From positions 1-39,223 of the IMG/VR virus record IMGVR_UViG_3300020125_000394: a stretch of DNA of 39,223 nucleotides; one strand, written 5' to 3'. The DNA comes from a virus. This document shows, piece by piece, positions 13,683-21,803 of this stretch (positions are counted from its first letter, which is position 1; each line of letters begins with the position of its first letter). The translations under genes and the position numbers were made by a program. The notes under the pieces are model-generated. The model was not told the DNA's origin, searched no databases, and saw nothing but the letters and a program-made list of their open reading frames with translations.

Positions 13683-13790
13683 TTATTTCTTCTTACTGGC
13701 CTGCTCTTTCTCTGCGAGCATGGCCGTCTGATGTTTCATCAATTTCTCTAACCGCTCGGAAGTGAGCGGCAGTAGTTTTTTGGTTTGCAT
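13683..13790 (-). CDS. first small ORF of the early operon (35 aa)
   Basis: ATG 13790 follows GAGGAG at ideal spacing and encodes MQTKKLLPLTSERLEKLMKH and then an Ala/Glu/Lys helix ending SKKK. The longer upstream frame lacks such a site and overlaps the operator region. The strong ribosome-binding site and first position make it plausible as an early-expressed peptide; function unknown. Confidence 0.5.
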   Translation of the reverse strand: MQTKKLLPLTSERLEKLMKHQTAMLAEKEQASKKK

Positions 13791-14117
13791 TTCATTCTCC
13801 TCTACATAGCCCATGCGGCTGTACACTACTTTTCCGAGTTTGTACACTAGTTCGCCCTTGGCAATTAAGGACTTAGAACACAGCCGAAAAAAATTCGCAA
13901 CTTTTTTCCGTACTATCGGGGGGTGACCTATGAGCCGCTTCGTGTACCATATTGCTGGCGCGGGCAAAATGGCCTCTTGTTGAGAATACAGTCCATTTCA
14001 GGCCAATTCGCCCATAATCGACGCTCTAGGATGCCCCAGGACGCGTCCAAACCGCTTCGCTCGACCTAAATCACCTGCCACATTTCGCCCTCAGTCTCAA
14101 TAAGCAGGAATTCGCCC
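13791..14117. promoter_or_regulatory. divergent early/late control region (327 bases, no gene)
   Basis: This gap separates the leftward early operon from the rightward late operon. It contains two TGTACACTA sites (13820-13828 and 13841-13849) exactly 21 bp apart, and an A-tract (13887-13893) facing a T-tract (13902-13907) around TTCGCAA. A weak candidate leftward promoter is TTGCGA (13900-13895), 17 bases, TCTAAG (13877-13872). I found no convincing rightward promoter. The rightward gene at 14118 has an AGGAATT site. Confidence 0.6.
13820..13849. promoter_or_regulatory. tandem operator-like sites TGTACACTA x2
   Basis: Two identical 9-mers have a 21-bp period, which places them on the same DNA face two turns apart. 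They share the TACACTA (TAGTGTA) core with the inverted repeat around the RHH gene promoter at 15122-15163. They lie between the candidate early promoter and the first early gene, where a bound repressor would block transcription. Confidence 0.5.
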
Positions 14118-14477
14118 ATGCCCGAAACCCCCCCGCCCGCAACCAGTTCCCCCACCGCTTCCCCTGATGATCAGGAGCTCGACCAGGCTGCGGGAACAGT
14201 CGCGCTGCCGATATCAGACCCAGACGGCATCGCTTCCGGAACGATTCACTTCCCAGCCCACCTACTCACAGCCAGGCAAGCCGCCGCCGGCCACCGCGAG
14301 CCGCCGCGGACAGCCGCGGGAGCCGATTCGCCCGACCCCACCCCAGAGCAACGGGCCGCATTCTGGCAGGGAGTGAAGGACGGCAAGCACGCCGTCGAAG
14401 CAGCTCGAGCCGCGGACGCCATTTCCAGCACGCAACCCGCTTCCAAGAGCGATTCCAACGAGGATACTCATGGATAG
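14118..14477 (+). CDS. Ala/Pro-rich hypothetical protein (119 aa)
   Basis: The protein starts MPETPPPATSSPTASPDDQE after AGGAATT. The N-terminus is disordered and Pro/Ser rich. A segment IASGTIHFPAHLLTARQAAA and a helix PEQRAAFWQGVKDGKHAVEA follow. It is the first gene of the rightward operon and overlaps the next gene by 8 bases. No family recognised; a small terminase or head-associated role cannot be excluded. Confidence 0.6.
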   Translation: MPETPPPATSSPTASPDDQELDQAAGTVALPISDPDGIASGTIHFPAHLLTARQAAAGHREPPRTAAGADSPDPTPEQRAAFWQGVKDGKHAVEAARAADAISSTQPASKSDSNEDTHG

Positions 14478-15126
14478 CCCCTCCAAGCCCCCTGAGCCTG
14501 CCGCAGACGCCAGCACAGCCGCACAGCCACAAGAGGCCAAACAGGAGGTGGGGAACATGCTCGATGCGTCTCCGACGGTCTCCGCGGCTCAAAAGCCCGT
14601 CCTGGTGAGTCCCACAGGGCAGCCGCTGGCACGAGGTCCCGATGGTCGGCTCTACAATCCGGCCAAGGGCGAACCGCCGCCAAAAGCGCAATCGGCTGCG
14701 CTTTTGAATTCTCCTAAACCCTTACAGGCCAAGGATATAAATTCTGGGGGATTCCCAGAAGGGGGGAATACTGACAGCGGAATCAGTGGATTAGATGCGA
14801 TTCCGAAGCACTGGCCGAAGCTGCCTCCGAACGTAAGTCTAAGCGTAGAAATCAGTTGGGTTCAGGCGGAACGGCTGTATGTGGTGAAGGAACAGCCCGG
14901 CAAGAGGACGAAGGTAGACCTTTCGAACGCGACCAGCCCAGCCCCTTCTATGGCCGCATTATCATGGCTTGAGACCAGCATCAGGAGCTACGCGAAGTTC
15001 ATTGAGGTCGCCAGCAAGACCGCGGCCGCTTCGAATGATGAGGCCGAATTCGTTCGCAAGGAACGCATGGCCATAGCCGAGATCAGGAGCATACTTCGTG
15101 AGATGATGCCAGAGGCCAAGGGTTAG
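14470..15126 (+). CDS. hypothetical protein upstream of terminase (218 aa), possible small terminase
   Basis: The first ~110 residues are low-complexity (Pro, Ala, Gln, Ser), with LVSPTGQPLARGPDGRLYNP inside. The second half is folded: SLSVEISWVQAERLYVVKEQ, then SMAALSWLETSIRSYAKFIE and a final helix with IRSILREMMPEAKG. The helical end and its place ahead of the large terminase make a small-terminase role possible, but no helix-turn-helix is obvious. Its stop codon lies inside the RHH promoter/operator. Confidence 0.6.
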   Translation: MDSPSKPPEPAADASTAAQPQEAKQEVGNMLDASPTVSAAQKPVLVSPTGQPLARGPDGRLYNPAKGEPPPKAQSAALLNSPKPLQAKDINSGGFPEGGNTDSGISGLDAIPKHWPKLPPNVSLSVEISWVQAERLYVVKEQPGKRTKVDLSNATSPAPSMAALSWLETSIRSYAKFIEVASKTAAASNDEAEFVRKERMAIAEIRSILREMMPEAKG

Positions 15127-15163
15127 TGTATTGACAAAGTGAGTGGTTTGTTCATACACTAAC
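15122..15163 (+). promoter_or_regulatory. promoter within a 10-bp perfect inverted repeat (RHH gene operator)
   Basis: GTTAGTGTAT (15122-15131) and ATACACTAAC (15154-15163) are perfect inverted copies. Between and across them is a sigma-70-type promoter: TTGACA at 15131-15136, an 18-base spacer, and TACACT at 15155-15160. A start about 7 bases after the -10 falls at or next to the ATG of the RHH gene, so the transcript would be leaderless. The repeat is positioned for self-repression. Confidence 0.75.
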
Positions 15164-15167
15164 ACAC

Positions 15168-15338
15168 ATGGCAAGACCACCCTTCAAAGATCGTGACGCT
15201 GTTCTCTCCAAGGCCATGGCTATCAGGGCCAATCAAGCCGAGCTTCAACGATGGAAGGAGGCAGCAGCAAAGCAGGGGCTAACGCTCTCGCAATGGCTGC
15301 GAAACGTGCTCGATCGAGCGGCCCGCACCGGAAATTGA
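15168..15338 (+). CDS. ribbon-helix-helix (Arc/CopG-like) transcriptional regulator
   Basis: The 56-residue protein reads MARPPFKDRDAVLSKAMAIR, then NQAELQRWKEAAAKQGLTLS and QWLRNVLDRAARTGN. The strand AMAIRAN followed by two helices (aELqrWkeaA, tLSqWLrnvLdraA) is the RHH fold, also seen in antitoxins and MobC-like proteins. RHH dimers bind short repeated operators. The promoter in front is enclosed by a perfect inverted repeat, and no ribosome-binding site is present, consistent with leaderless translation. I see no toxin gene next to it, so a phage repressor is more likely than an antitoxin. Confidence 0.75.
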   Translation: MARPPFKDRDAVLSKAMAIRANQAELQRWKEAAAKQGLTLSQWLRNVLDRAARTGN

Positions 15339-15368
15339 TCCCCGACCCCGGCCGGCAGCGGGGGCCCC

Positions 15369-15848
15369 ATGCGGAATGTCCCTATAACCCGAATCATCAA
15401 AACGAGTGTTAAGATGGGCAACACTATGAGCAAGCTCCCCTCGTGCTTCGTTTCCGAGTACAAGTCCAAGACAGGAGGAGCGAAGGTCATGGGAGTTCCC
15501 ATCTTGGAACTGGACCGGGATGAATTGCTGGCGACCATCGGGCATTTAATAGCGTGTCCGAAGATAGAGCCCTCGGAATCCCTGTTGAAATTGGTGGGAA
15601 GAAGCGACTCAATTCCCCGCTGGCGGAACGAAGACGTGGAGGAATTCCTGGATGACCGGTCTGGGAGGTATGAAGCGGCTCTGGAGACTCACGAGAAACT
15701 GATTCGGGAGTTGCGGGACGCGGTTCAGAGGTTGGAATTGGAGAATGACCGATTGAAGTGGGAACTGATGTCGCCGAAGCGTCGGTACATGCGGCCGCCG
15801 ATCATCTCGTTCTTTGGTTTTCAGATGGAATCGGCGGACGTGGACTGA
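15369..15848 (+). CDS. hypothetical protein with C-terminal coiled coil (159 aa)
   Basis: The N-terminus is uncertain: ATG at 15369, 15414 or 15426, none with a clear ribosome-binding site. MSKLPSCFVSEYKSKTGGAK (start 15426) looks most natural. A helical acidic middle part (ILELDRDELLATIGHLIACP) leads into a coiled coil (LETHEKLIRELRDAVQRLEL). It ends with an aromatic tail, IISFFGFQMES. Function unknown. Confidence 0.55.
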   Translation: MRNVPITRIIKTSVKMGNTMSKLPSCFVSEYKSKTGGAKVMGVPILELDRDELLATIGHLIACPKIEPSESLLKLVGRSDSIPRWRNEDVEEFLDDRSGRYEAALETHEKLIRELRDAVQRLELENDRLKWELMSPKRRYMRPPIISFFGFQMESADVD

Positions 15849-15860
15849 TAGACTGATCGC

Positions 15861-16115
15861 ATGTGCCAGCACATTTACCCCGGCGTCAAGGAAGCGGTTC
15901 TGGCCTTGGTCCGAATCTTCGGGCCTGCATACGTCGGGGAAATACGGGGTGAACTGAGGAGCCTGATTCATGCGAAGCAGGTGGGGAACCTGCCGGAAGA
16001 GTTCGTGAAGTACCCGAGGGGGATTACGAGGAGCTTCGTGATTGATCTGCTGGAAGAACTGTGGGTAGCGGGTGAAGTGATTCAGGTGGACGACCATAAG
16101 TGGAAGGCAGCATGA
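15861..16115 (+). CDS. small hypothetical protein, winged-helix-like (84 aa)
   Basis: The sequence VKEAVLALVRIFGPAYVGEI, then SFVIDLLEELWVAGEVIQVD and DHKWKAA, has a helix-helix-wing pattern in which the last part would be the beta wing. This is a weak structural impression, so DNA binding is only possible. The stop overlaps the ATG of the ASCH gene (ATGA). Confidence 0.55.
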   Translation: MCQHIYPGVKEAVLALVRIFGPAYVGEIRGELRSLIHAKQVGNLPEEFVKYPRGITRSFVIDLLEELWVAGEVIQVDDHKWKAA

Positions 16116-16591
16116 AAGCTCTCACGATTTGCCAGCCGTACGCGCATCTGATTTGCCTGCCGGATGATGACGACCGCCGGAAGCGGGTCGAGAATCGAAC
16201 GTGGCCCACCAACTATCGCGGCCCGCTTCTCATTCACGCTGGCAAGAGCCGCCAGTGGCTCGAATTGAACGACGCTGGAGACCGGGATGAGCTTTACGAT
16301 TTGGCACTCGAGGATATGCAGTTCGGGGCCATCATCGGAATTGCAAACCTGCGCGATTGCGTGGAACTCAGGCGAGATGCGTACAATGGTCGGCTGCTTC
16401 CATTTCCTGAAAGCGTTCAACGTCGATGGCCGTGGCTGTCTGTTCACGAACACACAGAGGGGCCGTGGTGCTGGGTGCTTGAGGCTCGCCGGTTCGAGAC
16501 GCCGATTCCCTACAAGGGAGCGCAGGGCATTTTCAACGTGCCTAATGAAGTCGTAGAAGCAGAAGTGTTTACAACGAGCCTGTTTCGATGA
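16112..16591 (+). CDS. ASCH domain protein
   Basis: The 159-residue protein opens MKALTICQPYAHLICLPDDD and continues RKRVENRTWPTNYRGPLLIH with AGKS after it. This is the textbook ASCH opening (Q-P-aromatic, then E-N-R-T-W and L-I-H-A). ASCH proteins bind RNA or modified nucleosides; some are ribonucleases. The rest includes FGAIIGIANLRDCVEL and HTEGPWCWVLEARRFETPIP, also typical. It overlaps both neighbours by ATGA, and lies directly before the terminase. The ATG at 16112 is preferred over an in-frame GTG at 16100. Confidence 0.88.
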   Translation: MKALTICQPYAHLICLPDDDDRRKRVENRTWPTNYRGPLLIHAGKSRQWLELNDAGDRDELYDLALEDMQFGAIIGIANLRDCVELRRDAYNGRLLPFPESVQRRWPWLSVHEHTEGPWCWVLEARRFETPIPYKGAQGIFNVPNEVVEAEVFTTSLFR

Positions 16592-18510
16592 TTTCCCCGC
16601 TCTACGACCTCTACCCCAAAGACCCCACCGAGAATCTCAAGTGGCGAATCGCCTGCCGGGAGCGGGCGCTGACTGACCTCCGCTTCCGGAAGGTCTTAAT
16701 CGACGCCTGCATGTCGGACCTGCTGTTCTTCATGGGTTTCGCCTGCTGGAGCTTCGAGCCGCGGGCGAAGGTGAAGATTCGGCCGTTCATCCCCTGGCCC
16801 CATCAGGAATCGGTGTTCTTAGCCATCGACCAGGCGATCGACGATTCGGGGGAAGACAAGACCATCGATGTCATCGTGGATAAGAGCCGGGCCCAGGGGG
16901 GAACTTACGGGTATCTGTGGGTCGATTTGCGTCGCTGGCTCCGCGACCCGATGTTCTCGGCGGGGTTCGTGACCCGGAATGAATCGCTGGTCGATTCCAA
17001 GACCGATTCGAGCACGGTTCTCTGGAAGGTGGCCTGGGCGATTGAAAAGCTCCCCTTCTGGCTGGTCCCAGAGGGTTACGACCCGCAGAAACACCGGAAT
17101 TTGGGCCAGCACACGTTTCTGAACCCATCGAACGGAGCTCTGCTGTCGGGGTATGCGGCCGGGCAGGACGTGGCGGCCGGCGGGCGGGCGACCGTGTTCA
17201 CGATTGACGAAGCTGGCGCAAGGGACTTCGTTTCCGGGAACAAGGACGAAGCGGTGCAGGAATCGCTCCATGACGTGACGAACTGCCTGCGCATGGTCTC
17301 GGCCCGGTATGTTGATGCCGGGGTGTTCCATGAAGCCTGTGAGAATCCTGATTCTGCTCGAAACAGCGTTCATCTGGTCCTGGACTGGAAGGACAATCCG
17401 GTCCACGCGAAGAATTCCTACTTGGTCTCGGATTCCGGGCCAGTTGCTCGGAATCCAGCAGACCAAGCTGAAGTCGACGCTTACCACCTGCAGAATCCCG
17501 ATCTGAGGAACCGGCTGGAAAAACGGGGATTCAAGTACGAAGGGCGAGTCCGTTCCCCCTGGTATGACATGCGGTGCCTGAGACCTGGAAGCACGCCCCG
17601 GCTGATCGCTTCCCAGCTCGACAGGGATCCCCGCGGGGCCGTCGGGAAGGTGTTCACTTCGGAACTGCTCGAGAAGGCGAAGAAGGGCTGCCGACAACCG
17701 GTTTGGCAGGGGACACCGGTGTTCGATGCCGAGGACCTGAAGCTAACCGGTTTGCTTCCCCGCGAGGACGGGAATCTGAAGCTCTGGTTCAAGCCCGGAG
17801 CCGACTGGTCCCCCCCTCTCGGCCCGTTCACGGTCGGCTGCGATATGGCCTCCGGAAGCGATGGGGTGTACTCCTCGAACAGCGTGGCCTCGATTCTGGA
17901 CGACCGAACCGGGGAACAGGTCGGGGAGTACACGGTGAAGGGGATGCCACTGATTAAGTTCGCCCGGGTGGTGGTCGGGCTGTGTCTCTGGCTGCGGAAG
18001 GCGCGGCTGGGGTGGGAAGATTCTGGGATGAGCTCTCCCTTTGCGAAGGAGATTCTGGAAGTCATCTACTATGGAAACGTGTTCTTCCGGGACGTTCCTG
18101 AAATCGGTTCCAAGCGAAAGAGTCGCAAGGCCGGCTGGGGGAACCGGAAGAACGAGGACAAGGCGGACCTGTTCGAGCAGATGGCCCTGGCGATGGAGAC
18201 GGGCAAGCTGACCCTCCGGTCGGACGACCTGATTCGAGAGTGCGGAGAGTACGAATGGGAGGACGGAAAGATCGTTCATGCTCCCACGCGGAACCACGGG
18301 GCGAAGGAAGTCAATCACGGCGACCGGGCGATTGCTGCCGGTGTGGCCTGGCTGGTTTACAACTCGGAATCGGACGGCAAGATTGACAAGTCAGAGGAAA
18401 CCAGCGAAACTCCCGAAGTAGGAAGTTTTCTCTGGCGGGAACTCCAAGAGCAGAGACGGGCCGAAGAAGGGAGTCCCGAATTCGGAATTTGTGACGTGGT
18501 GAACTTCTAA
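16588..18510 (+). CDS. terL: terminase large subunit
   Basis: The 640-residue protein carries the terminase ATPase P-loop variant KSRAQGGT (about 99-106) and Walker B plus catalytic Glu in VFTIDEAG (203-210). Its C-terminal RNase-H-type nuclease starts with GCDMASGSDG (Asp about 419). Later come SGMSSPFAKEILE and NHGDRAIAAGVAW, where the Asp near the end completes the nuclease site. The motor pumps DNA into the prohead through the portal and cuts the concatemer. It is followed 7 bases later by the portal gene. The family (headful or cos) cannot be told from this reading. Confidence 0.92.
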   Translation: MISPLYDLYPKDPTENLKWRIACRERALTDLRFRKVLIDACMSDLLFFMGFACWSFEPRAKVKIRPFIPWPHQESVFLAIDQAIDDSGEDKTIDVIVDKSRAQGGTYGYLWVDLRRWLRDPMFSAGFVTRNESLVDSKTDSSTVLWKVAWAIEKLPFWLVPEGYDPQKHRNLGQHTFLNPSNGALLSGYAAGQDVAAGGRATVFTIDEAGARDFVSGNKDEAVQESLHDVTNCLRMVSARYVDAGVFHEACENPDSARNSVHLVLDWKDNPVHAKNSYLVSDSGPVARNPADQAEVDAYHLQNPDLRNRLEKRGFKYEGRVRSPWYDMRCLRPGSTPRLIASQLDRDPRGAVGKVFTSELLEKAKKGCRQPVWQGTPVFDAEDLKLTGLLPREDGNLKLWFKPGADWSPPLGPFTVGCDMASGSDGVYSSNSVASILDDRTGEQVGEYTVKGMPLIKFARVVVGLCLWLRKARLGWEDSGMSSPFAKEILEVIYYGNVFFRDVPEIGSKRKSRKAGWGNRKNEDKADLFEQMALAMETGKLTLRSDDLIRECGEYEWEDGKIVHAPTRNHGAKEVNHGDRAIAAGVAWLVYNSESDGKIDKSEETSETPEVGSFLWRELQEQRRAEEGSPEFGICDVVNF

Positions 18511-18516
18511 TTCCCG

Positions 18517-20286
18517 ATGCTCGACCTCCACGACAAAGAGAAACGCGGTCGCCTCATCAAGGCGATTAAGTCGTCGAATCAGGAAATCGAGAAGCATCGT
18601 CGCGTCCGGAATCTCATGGTCAAGCACCATGCCGGTTCCTGGTATGACACGACCACCCCGCAAAATGGGCAGAAGATTCTGGTCAACCTGATTAACCAGA
18701 CGGCGAAGATTTACACCGTCGCCCTGGCCCAGAACAACCCGCAAGTTCTCATCTCCACGTCCTCGGTCGACAAGCTCCCCTTCGCCCGGAGGTTCGAGGT
18801 CAACCTGAACAAGCTGATCTCGGACATGGCCCTCGACCAGACGTTTCGGGCAATCGTCCTGGACGCGTTCTTCTGCGTCGGAGTCGGCGTCGTGATGATG
18901 CGGGACACGGACACCCGCTTCCACGGACTGCTCGAATCGGAAGAGGACGTGTGGCTCGACCCAGGACAGCCGTGGCTGAACCGCGTTTCCCTGGACGACC
19001 TGATTCTGGACATGCCCAGCAAAGAGCGGAACAAGATGCGCTACTGCGGGCATCGGTACAGGGCCGATTACGAAAAGGTCATGGACGAACCGGGTTACGA
19101 CAAGGAGGTCAAGGCCAAGCTCAAGCCGACTAAGCGGAATTCGCTCGGCGGACCAGATTCGACCCAGGAAATCGGAATTGATTCGGCCCAAGACGACGAC
19201 CTGAAGGACATGATCTGGCTTCAAGACGTCTGGATTGCGGAGAACAAATCCATCGTCACGATGGCCGTCGAACTGGATTTACCCCCGCTCATCGAACGGG
19301 ACTGGACTGGTTCCCAGGCTGGGCCGTACAAGTTCCTGTCCCTGGGAGACGTTCCTGACCGAATCATCCCCGCTTCCCCTTCAATCAACCTGTTCGGGAT
19401 GCACCTGCAGCAGAACCGGCTGCACGTTCGGATGGAAGCGGATTCCAACGCACACAAGGTCGTGAACGTCTACTCGCCAGCCGGTGCTGACGATGCCAAC
19501 AGAATCAAGGACGCACCGCGGAATTCCTGGCAGCGGTCGAACGACCCGAAGAACATCAATCAGGTGGAAATCGGCGGCATCGACCAGCGGGACATGGCCG
19601 CCGCGGCGTTCATTCAGGAAGAGTACGACCGCTTCGCCGGGAACCTTCAGGCGATGGGCGGACTCGGGCCCCAGGCAGCGACACTCGGGCAAGAAGAACT
19701 GATTGCCGGGAATCTTTCCAAGAACGTCGCGGACATGCGGATGTCGGTCGTCAGCTTCGCTTCGGACTGCATCTTGGACCTTGGAAGACTGATGTGGGAG
19801 GACCAGACGCTTGAAATTCAATCCTCTATCCCGGTTGGAAATTCTGGCATACAGGTTGATTCCTCTTGGTCGCCCGAATCGCGGGTGGGAGAATTTGAGG
19901 ATTACGATTTCCGGGTTGAACCCTACTCGATGGTCTTCAAGACACCCGAGCAAAAGCTCCAAGAGCTATTCCAAGTACTTCAGCAACTTGCCCCACTCTG
20001 GCCGATGTTCCAGGCCTCGGGAGCATCAATGGACGCCGAAGCCATCGTGGACGAGATTGCCCGACTGAAGAACCGACCCGAGTTCAAGCGGTTCATCACC
20101 TTCGCCGCGCCGGCAGCGATGCTCGGTGGGGATCAGAACACGGTTCGGCAGTCTCCGGTGACTCAGCGGGAAACGGTTCGCAAGAACGTCTCAACAGGCG
20201 GAACCGCGAAGAACAGCGCTCAGGAGATGGTCAAGACGCTCATGGGGAGCGGTTCTGGTGGGCAACTCAACAGGAAACCGGCGTAA
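18517..20286 (+). CDS. portal protein
   Basis: The 589-residue protein starts MLDLHDKEKRGRLIKAIKSS. Position after terL, length and layout fit a portal: an N-terminal helical region with WYDTTTPQNGQKILVNLINQ, a beta-rich wing, and HRYRADYEKVMDEPGY in the clip/stem region. A C-terminal helical crown follows (EQKLQELFQVLQQLAPLWPM). Twelve copies would form the head vertex through which DNA enters. Portals have no short signature, so the call relies on context and general pattern. Confidence 0.82.
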   Translation: MLDLHDKEKRGRLIKAIKSSNQEIEKHRRVRNLMVKHHAGSWYDTTTPQNGQKILVNLINQTAKIYTVALAQNNPQVLISTSSVDKLPFARRFEVNLNKLISDMALDQTFRAIVLDAFFCVGVGVVMMRDTDTRFHGLLESEEDVWLDPGQPWLNRVSLDDLILDMPSKERNKMRYCGHRYRADYEKVMDEPGYDKEVKAKLKPTKRNSLGGPDSTQEIGIDSAQDDDLKDMIWLQDVWIAENKSIVTMAVELDLPPLIERDWTGSQAGPYKFLSLGDVPDRIIPASPSINLFGMHLQQNRLHVRMEADSNAHKVVNVYSPAGADDANRIKDAPRNSWQRSNDPKNINQVEIGGIDQRDMAAAAFIQEEYDRFAGNLQAMGGLGPQAATLGQEELIAGNLSKNVADMRMSVVSFASDCILDLGRLMWEDQTLEIQSSIPVGNSGIQVDSSWSPESRVGEFEDYDFRVEPYSMVFKTPEQKLQELFQVLQQLAPLWPMFQASGASMDAEAIVDEIARLKNRPEFKRFITFAAPAAMLGGDQNTVRQSPVTQRETVRKNVSTGGTAKNSAQEMVKTLMGSGSGGQLNRKPA

Positions 20287-20601
20287 ATGAGCGGCGTGAA
20301 ATACCTCCTGAACGGCGTAGAAGTGACGAAGGAAGAGTTCCACAAAGGGGGCAGCCTCGACTTCCTGAAGGCCCCGGCGATGGTGGCAAACACCTATTCC
20401 CAGCACGACCCGCTTCTCTCTGACGGTCTGGGCTGCATGAAAAAGCAGGTTCCTGAGTTGCGAAATGTGATTCGGCAGCATAACATTCCAGGCGTCCAAG
20501 TGAAGGACAACGGCCAACTGGAGATTACCAGCCGCCGCGGACGGAAAGAGTTGCTCGCGGTGAGAGGCTTGGTAGACAACGACGGTTCCTACGGGGATTA
20601 A
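20287..20601 (+). CDS. small hypothetical protein (104 aa)
   Basis: It follows the portal stop immediately and begins MSGVKYLLNGVEVTKEEFHK. The sequence LSDGLGCMKKQVPELRNVIR, then NIPGVQVKDNGQLEITSRRG, resembles small phage proteins placed between portal and scaffold genes. No function is known. Head-assembly help is possible from position. Confidence 0.65.
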   Translation: MSGVKYLLNGVEVTKEEFHKGGSLDFLKAPAMVANTYSQHDPLLSDGLGCMKKQVPELRNVIRQHNIPGVQVKDNGQLEITSRRGRKELLAVRGLVDNDGSYGD

Positions 20602-20604
20602 TCC

Positions 20605-20763
20605 ATGACATTGTTCTGGCTGGAACTGAAACCCAAGGGAGGATGGTTGCTCCGATTCGCCGGAGACCACTTTGTAATCCTTGAGCCAGCCGGTCTCTAT
20701 GGAACTCGTGTTACGCACATTTCCGACGAGTGTGACCTAATTCCTGTCGCGTTTGCTGGGTGA
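20605..20763 (+). CDS. small hypothetical protein (52 aa)
   Basis: A complete frame starts at ATG 20605, 4 bases after the previous stop, and reads MTLFWLELKPKGGWLLRFAG, then a beta-type segment and DECDLIPVAFAG. The short spacing and clean frame support it, although there is no strong ribosome-binding site. Family unknown. Confidence 0.5.
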   Translation: MTLFWLELKPKGGWLLRFAGDHFVILEPAGLYGTRVTHISDECDLIPVAFAG

Positions 20764-20779
20764 AACAACGGAGATTAAG

Positions 20780-21787
20780 ATGGCGCTCGCAGAACTGACC
20801 GAGAAATCCACGACCGAAGAGGTCAATTCCTACGTCGAGCAGCTCGCCGAGGAAGTCGAAGCGGAGCGGGCCGGAACAGAGAAGAAAGGCGATGCTCAGA
20901 TTGCTGCCGAGCACGCCGACAACGAACACAAAGAAATTCCTGCCGAGGAAAAATCCGGCAGTAAAAAGCCCGCCAAAGACGGCGGTTCGGCGAAAGCCGA
21001 AGAGTCCGGTGATGAGGAGTCCACTTCCCCCGAATGGATGGATGAGGACTTGAAAGCCGAGGTTGCCGCGTATGGGTTCGAGGAATCGGAACTAGCCGAT
21101 TTCACCAGCCGCGAGGAGCTTGAACGGGCGATGCGTCTTTTCGACAAGAGCGCACTGACTGCCGGCCGCAAGGCTTTGGAAGAAAGTGCATCTGGCCGCG
21201 ATGAAAAGGGCCGGTTCTTGAAGAAGGAAGCAGAACCCAAAGCCGAGCAGAAAGCCGAGGGGAAACCCGAAGCGACTGACGGCAAGTATGAGCCCAAGTT
21301 GGACAAGGCGGTCTACGACGAGGAAATCGTCAATGAATTCACGCGTCTGCGTGAGTCCGTTCGTGACGAGTTCGCATCCCGTCTGGAAGCCCTGGAATCC
21401 CATTTCCAGGAGCAGGCCGCCGCTGCGGAAGAGAAGCAGTTCGATTCTGCCATCGACAAACTCGACATGCCCAAGCTGTTCGGCACTACTGGCAAGGAAA
21501 CGCCAGCCGAATTAAAGAAGCGTGAAGAGGTCATGGCGCAGGCCAGGGTACTCCAAGCAGGGTACAAGACCTTCGGCAGAAATGTCGAAATCGAATCGCT
21601 GGTCGGCCGTGCGGCTCCAATGGTTTTCTCGGCAGAATTTGAAAAGCACAACCTCAAAAACCGCACCCGCAAGATTTCCAAGCAGAGCAACGCACGGCAA
21701 GGGGGTGGGGCAACCCGTCCCTCAGACCCACGGGAAAATCCCCGCGACGAAGCCGACCGTCTCTACAAGGAGCTTGAGCGGGTCTAA
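20780..21787 (+). CDS. scaffold-like protein
   Basis: The 335-residue protein starts MALAELTEKSTTEEVNSYVE after ACGGAGATT. It is very rich in Glu, Ala and Lys, with long disordered segments (KKPAKDGGSAKAEESGDEES) and coiled coils (DEFASRLEALESHFQEQAAA), and a basic tail. This acidic, helical composition just before the capsid gene is what head scaffolding proteins look like; they guide capsid assembly and then leave. No protease domain is visible. Confidence 0.72.
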   Translation: MALAELTEKSTTEEVNSYVEQLAEEVEAERAGTEKKGDAQIAAEHADNEHKEIPAEEKSGSKKPAKDGGSAKAEESGDEESTSPEWMDEDLKAEVAAYGFEESELADFTSREELERAMRLFDKSALTAGRKALEESASGRDEKGRFLKKEAEPKAEQKAEGKPEATDGKYEPKLDKAVYDEEIVNEFTRLRESVRDEFASRLEALESHFQEQAAAAEEKQFDSAIDKLDMPKLFGTTGKETPAELKKREEVMAQARVLQAGYKTFGRNVEIESLVGRAAPMVFSAEFEKHNLKNRTRKISKQSNARQGGGATRPSDPRENPRDEADRLYKELERV

Positions 21788-21803
21788 ATAAGGACTCGGC
21801 TCG

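Noticed and set aside
15168-15338. RHH protein as half of a toxin-antitoxin pair
   Set aside because: No toxin-like gene is adjacent; the next gene is a coiled-coil protein and the operator layout suits a repressor.
16819-17697. Long minus-strand ORF (292 aa) opposite the terminase gene
   Set aside because: Its sequence has no domain, and it mirrors the GC-rich third positions of a clear terminase; a shadow.
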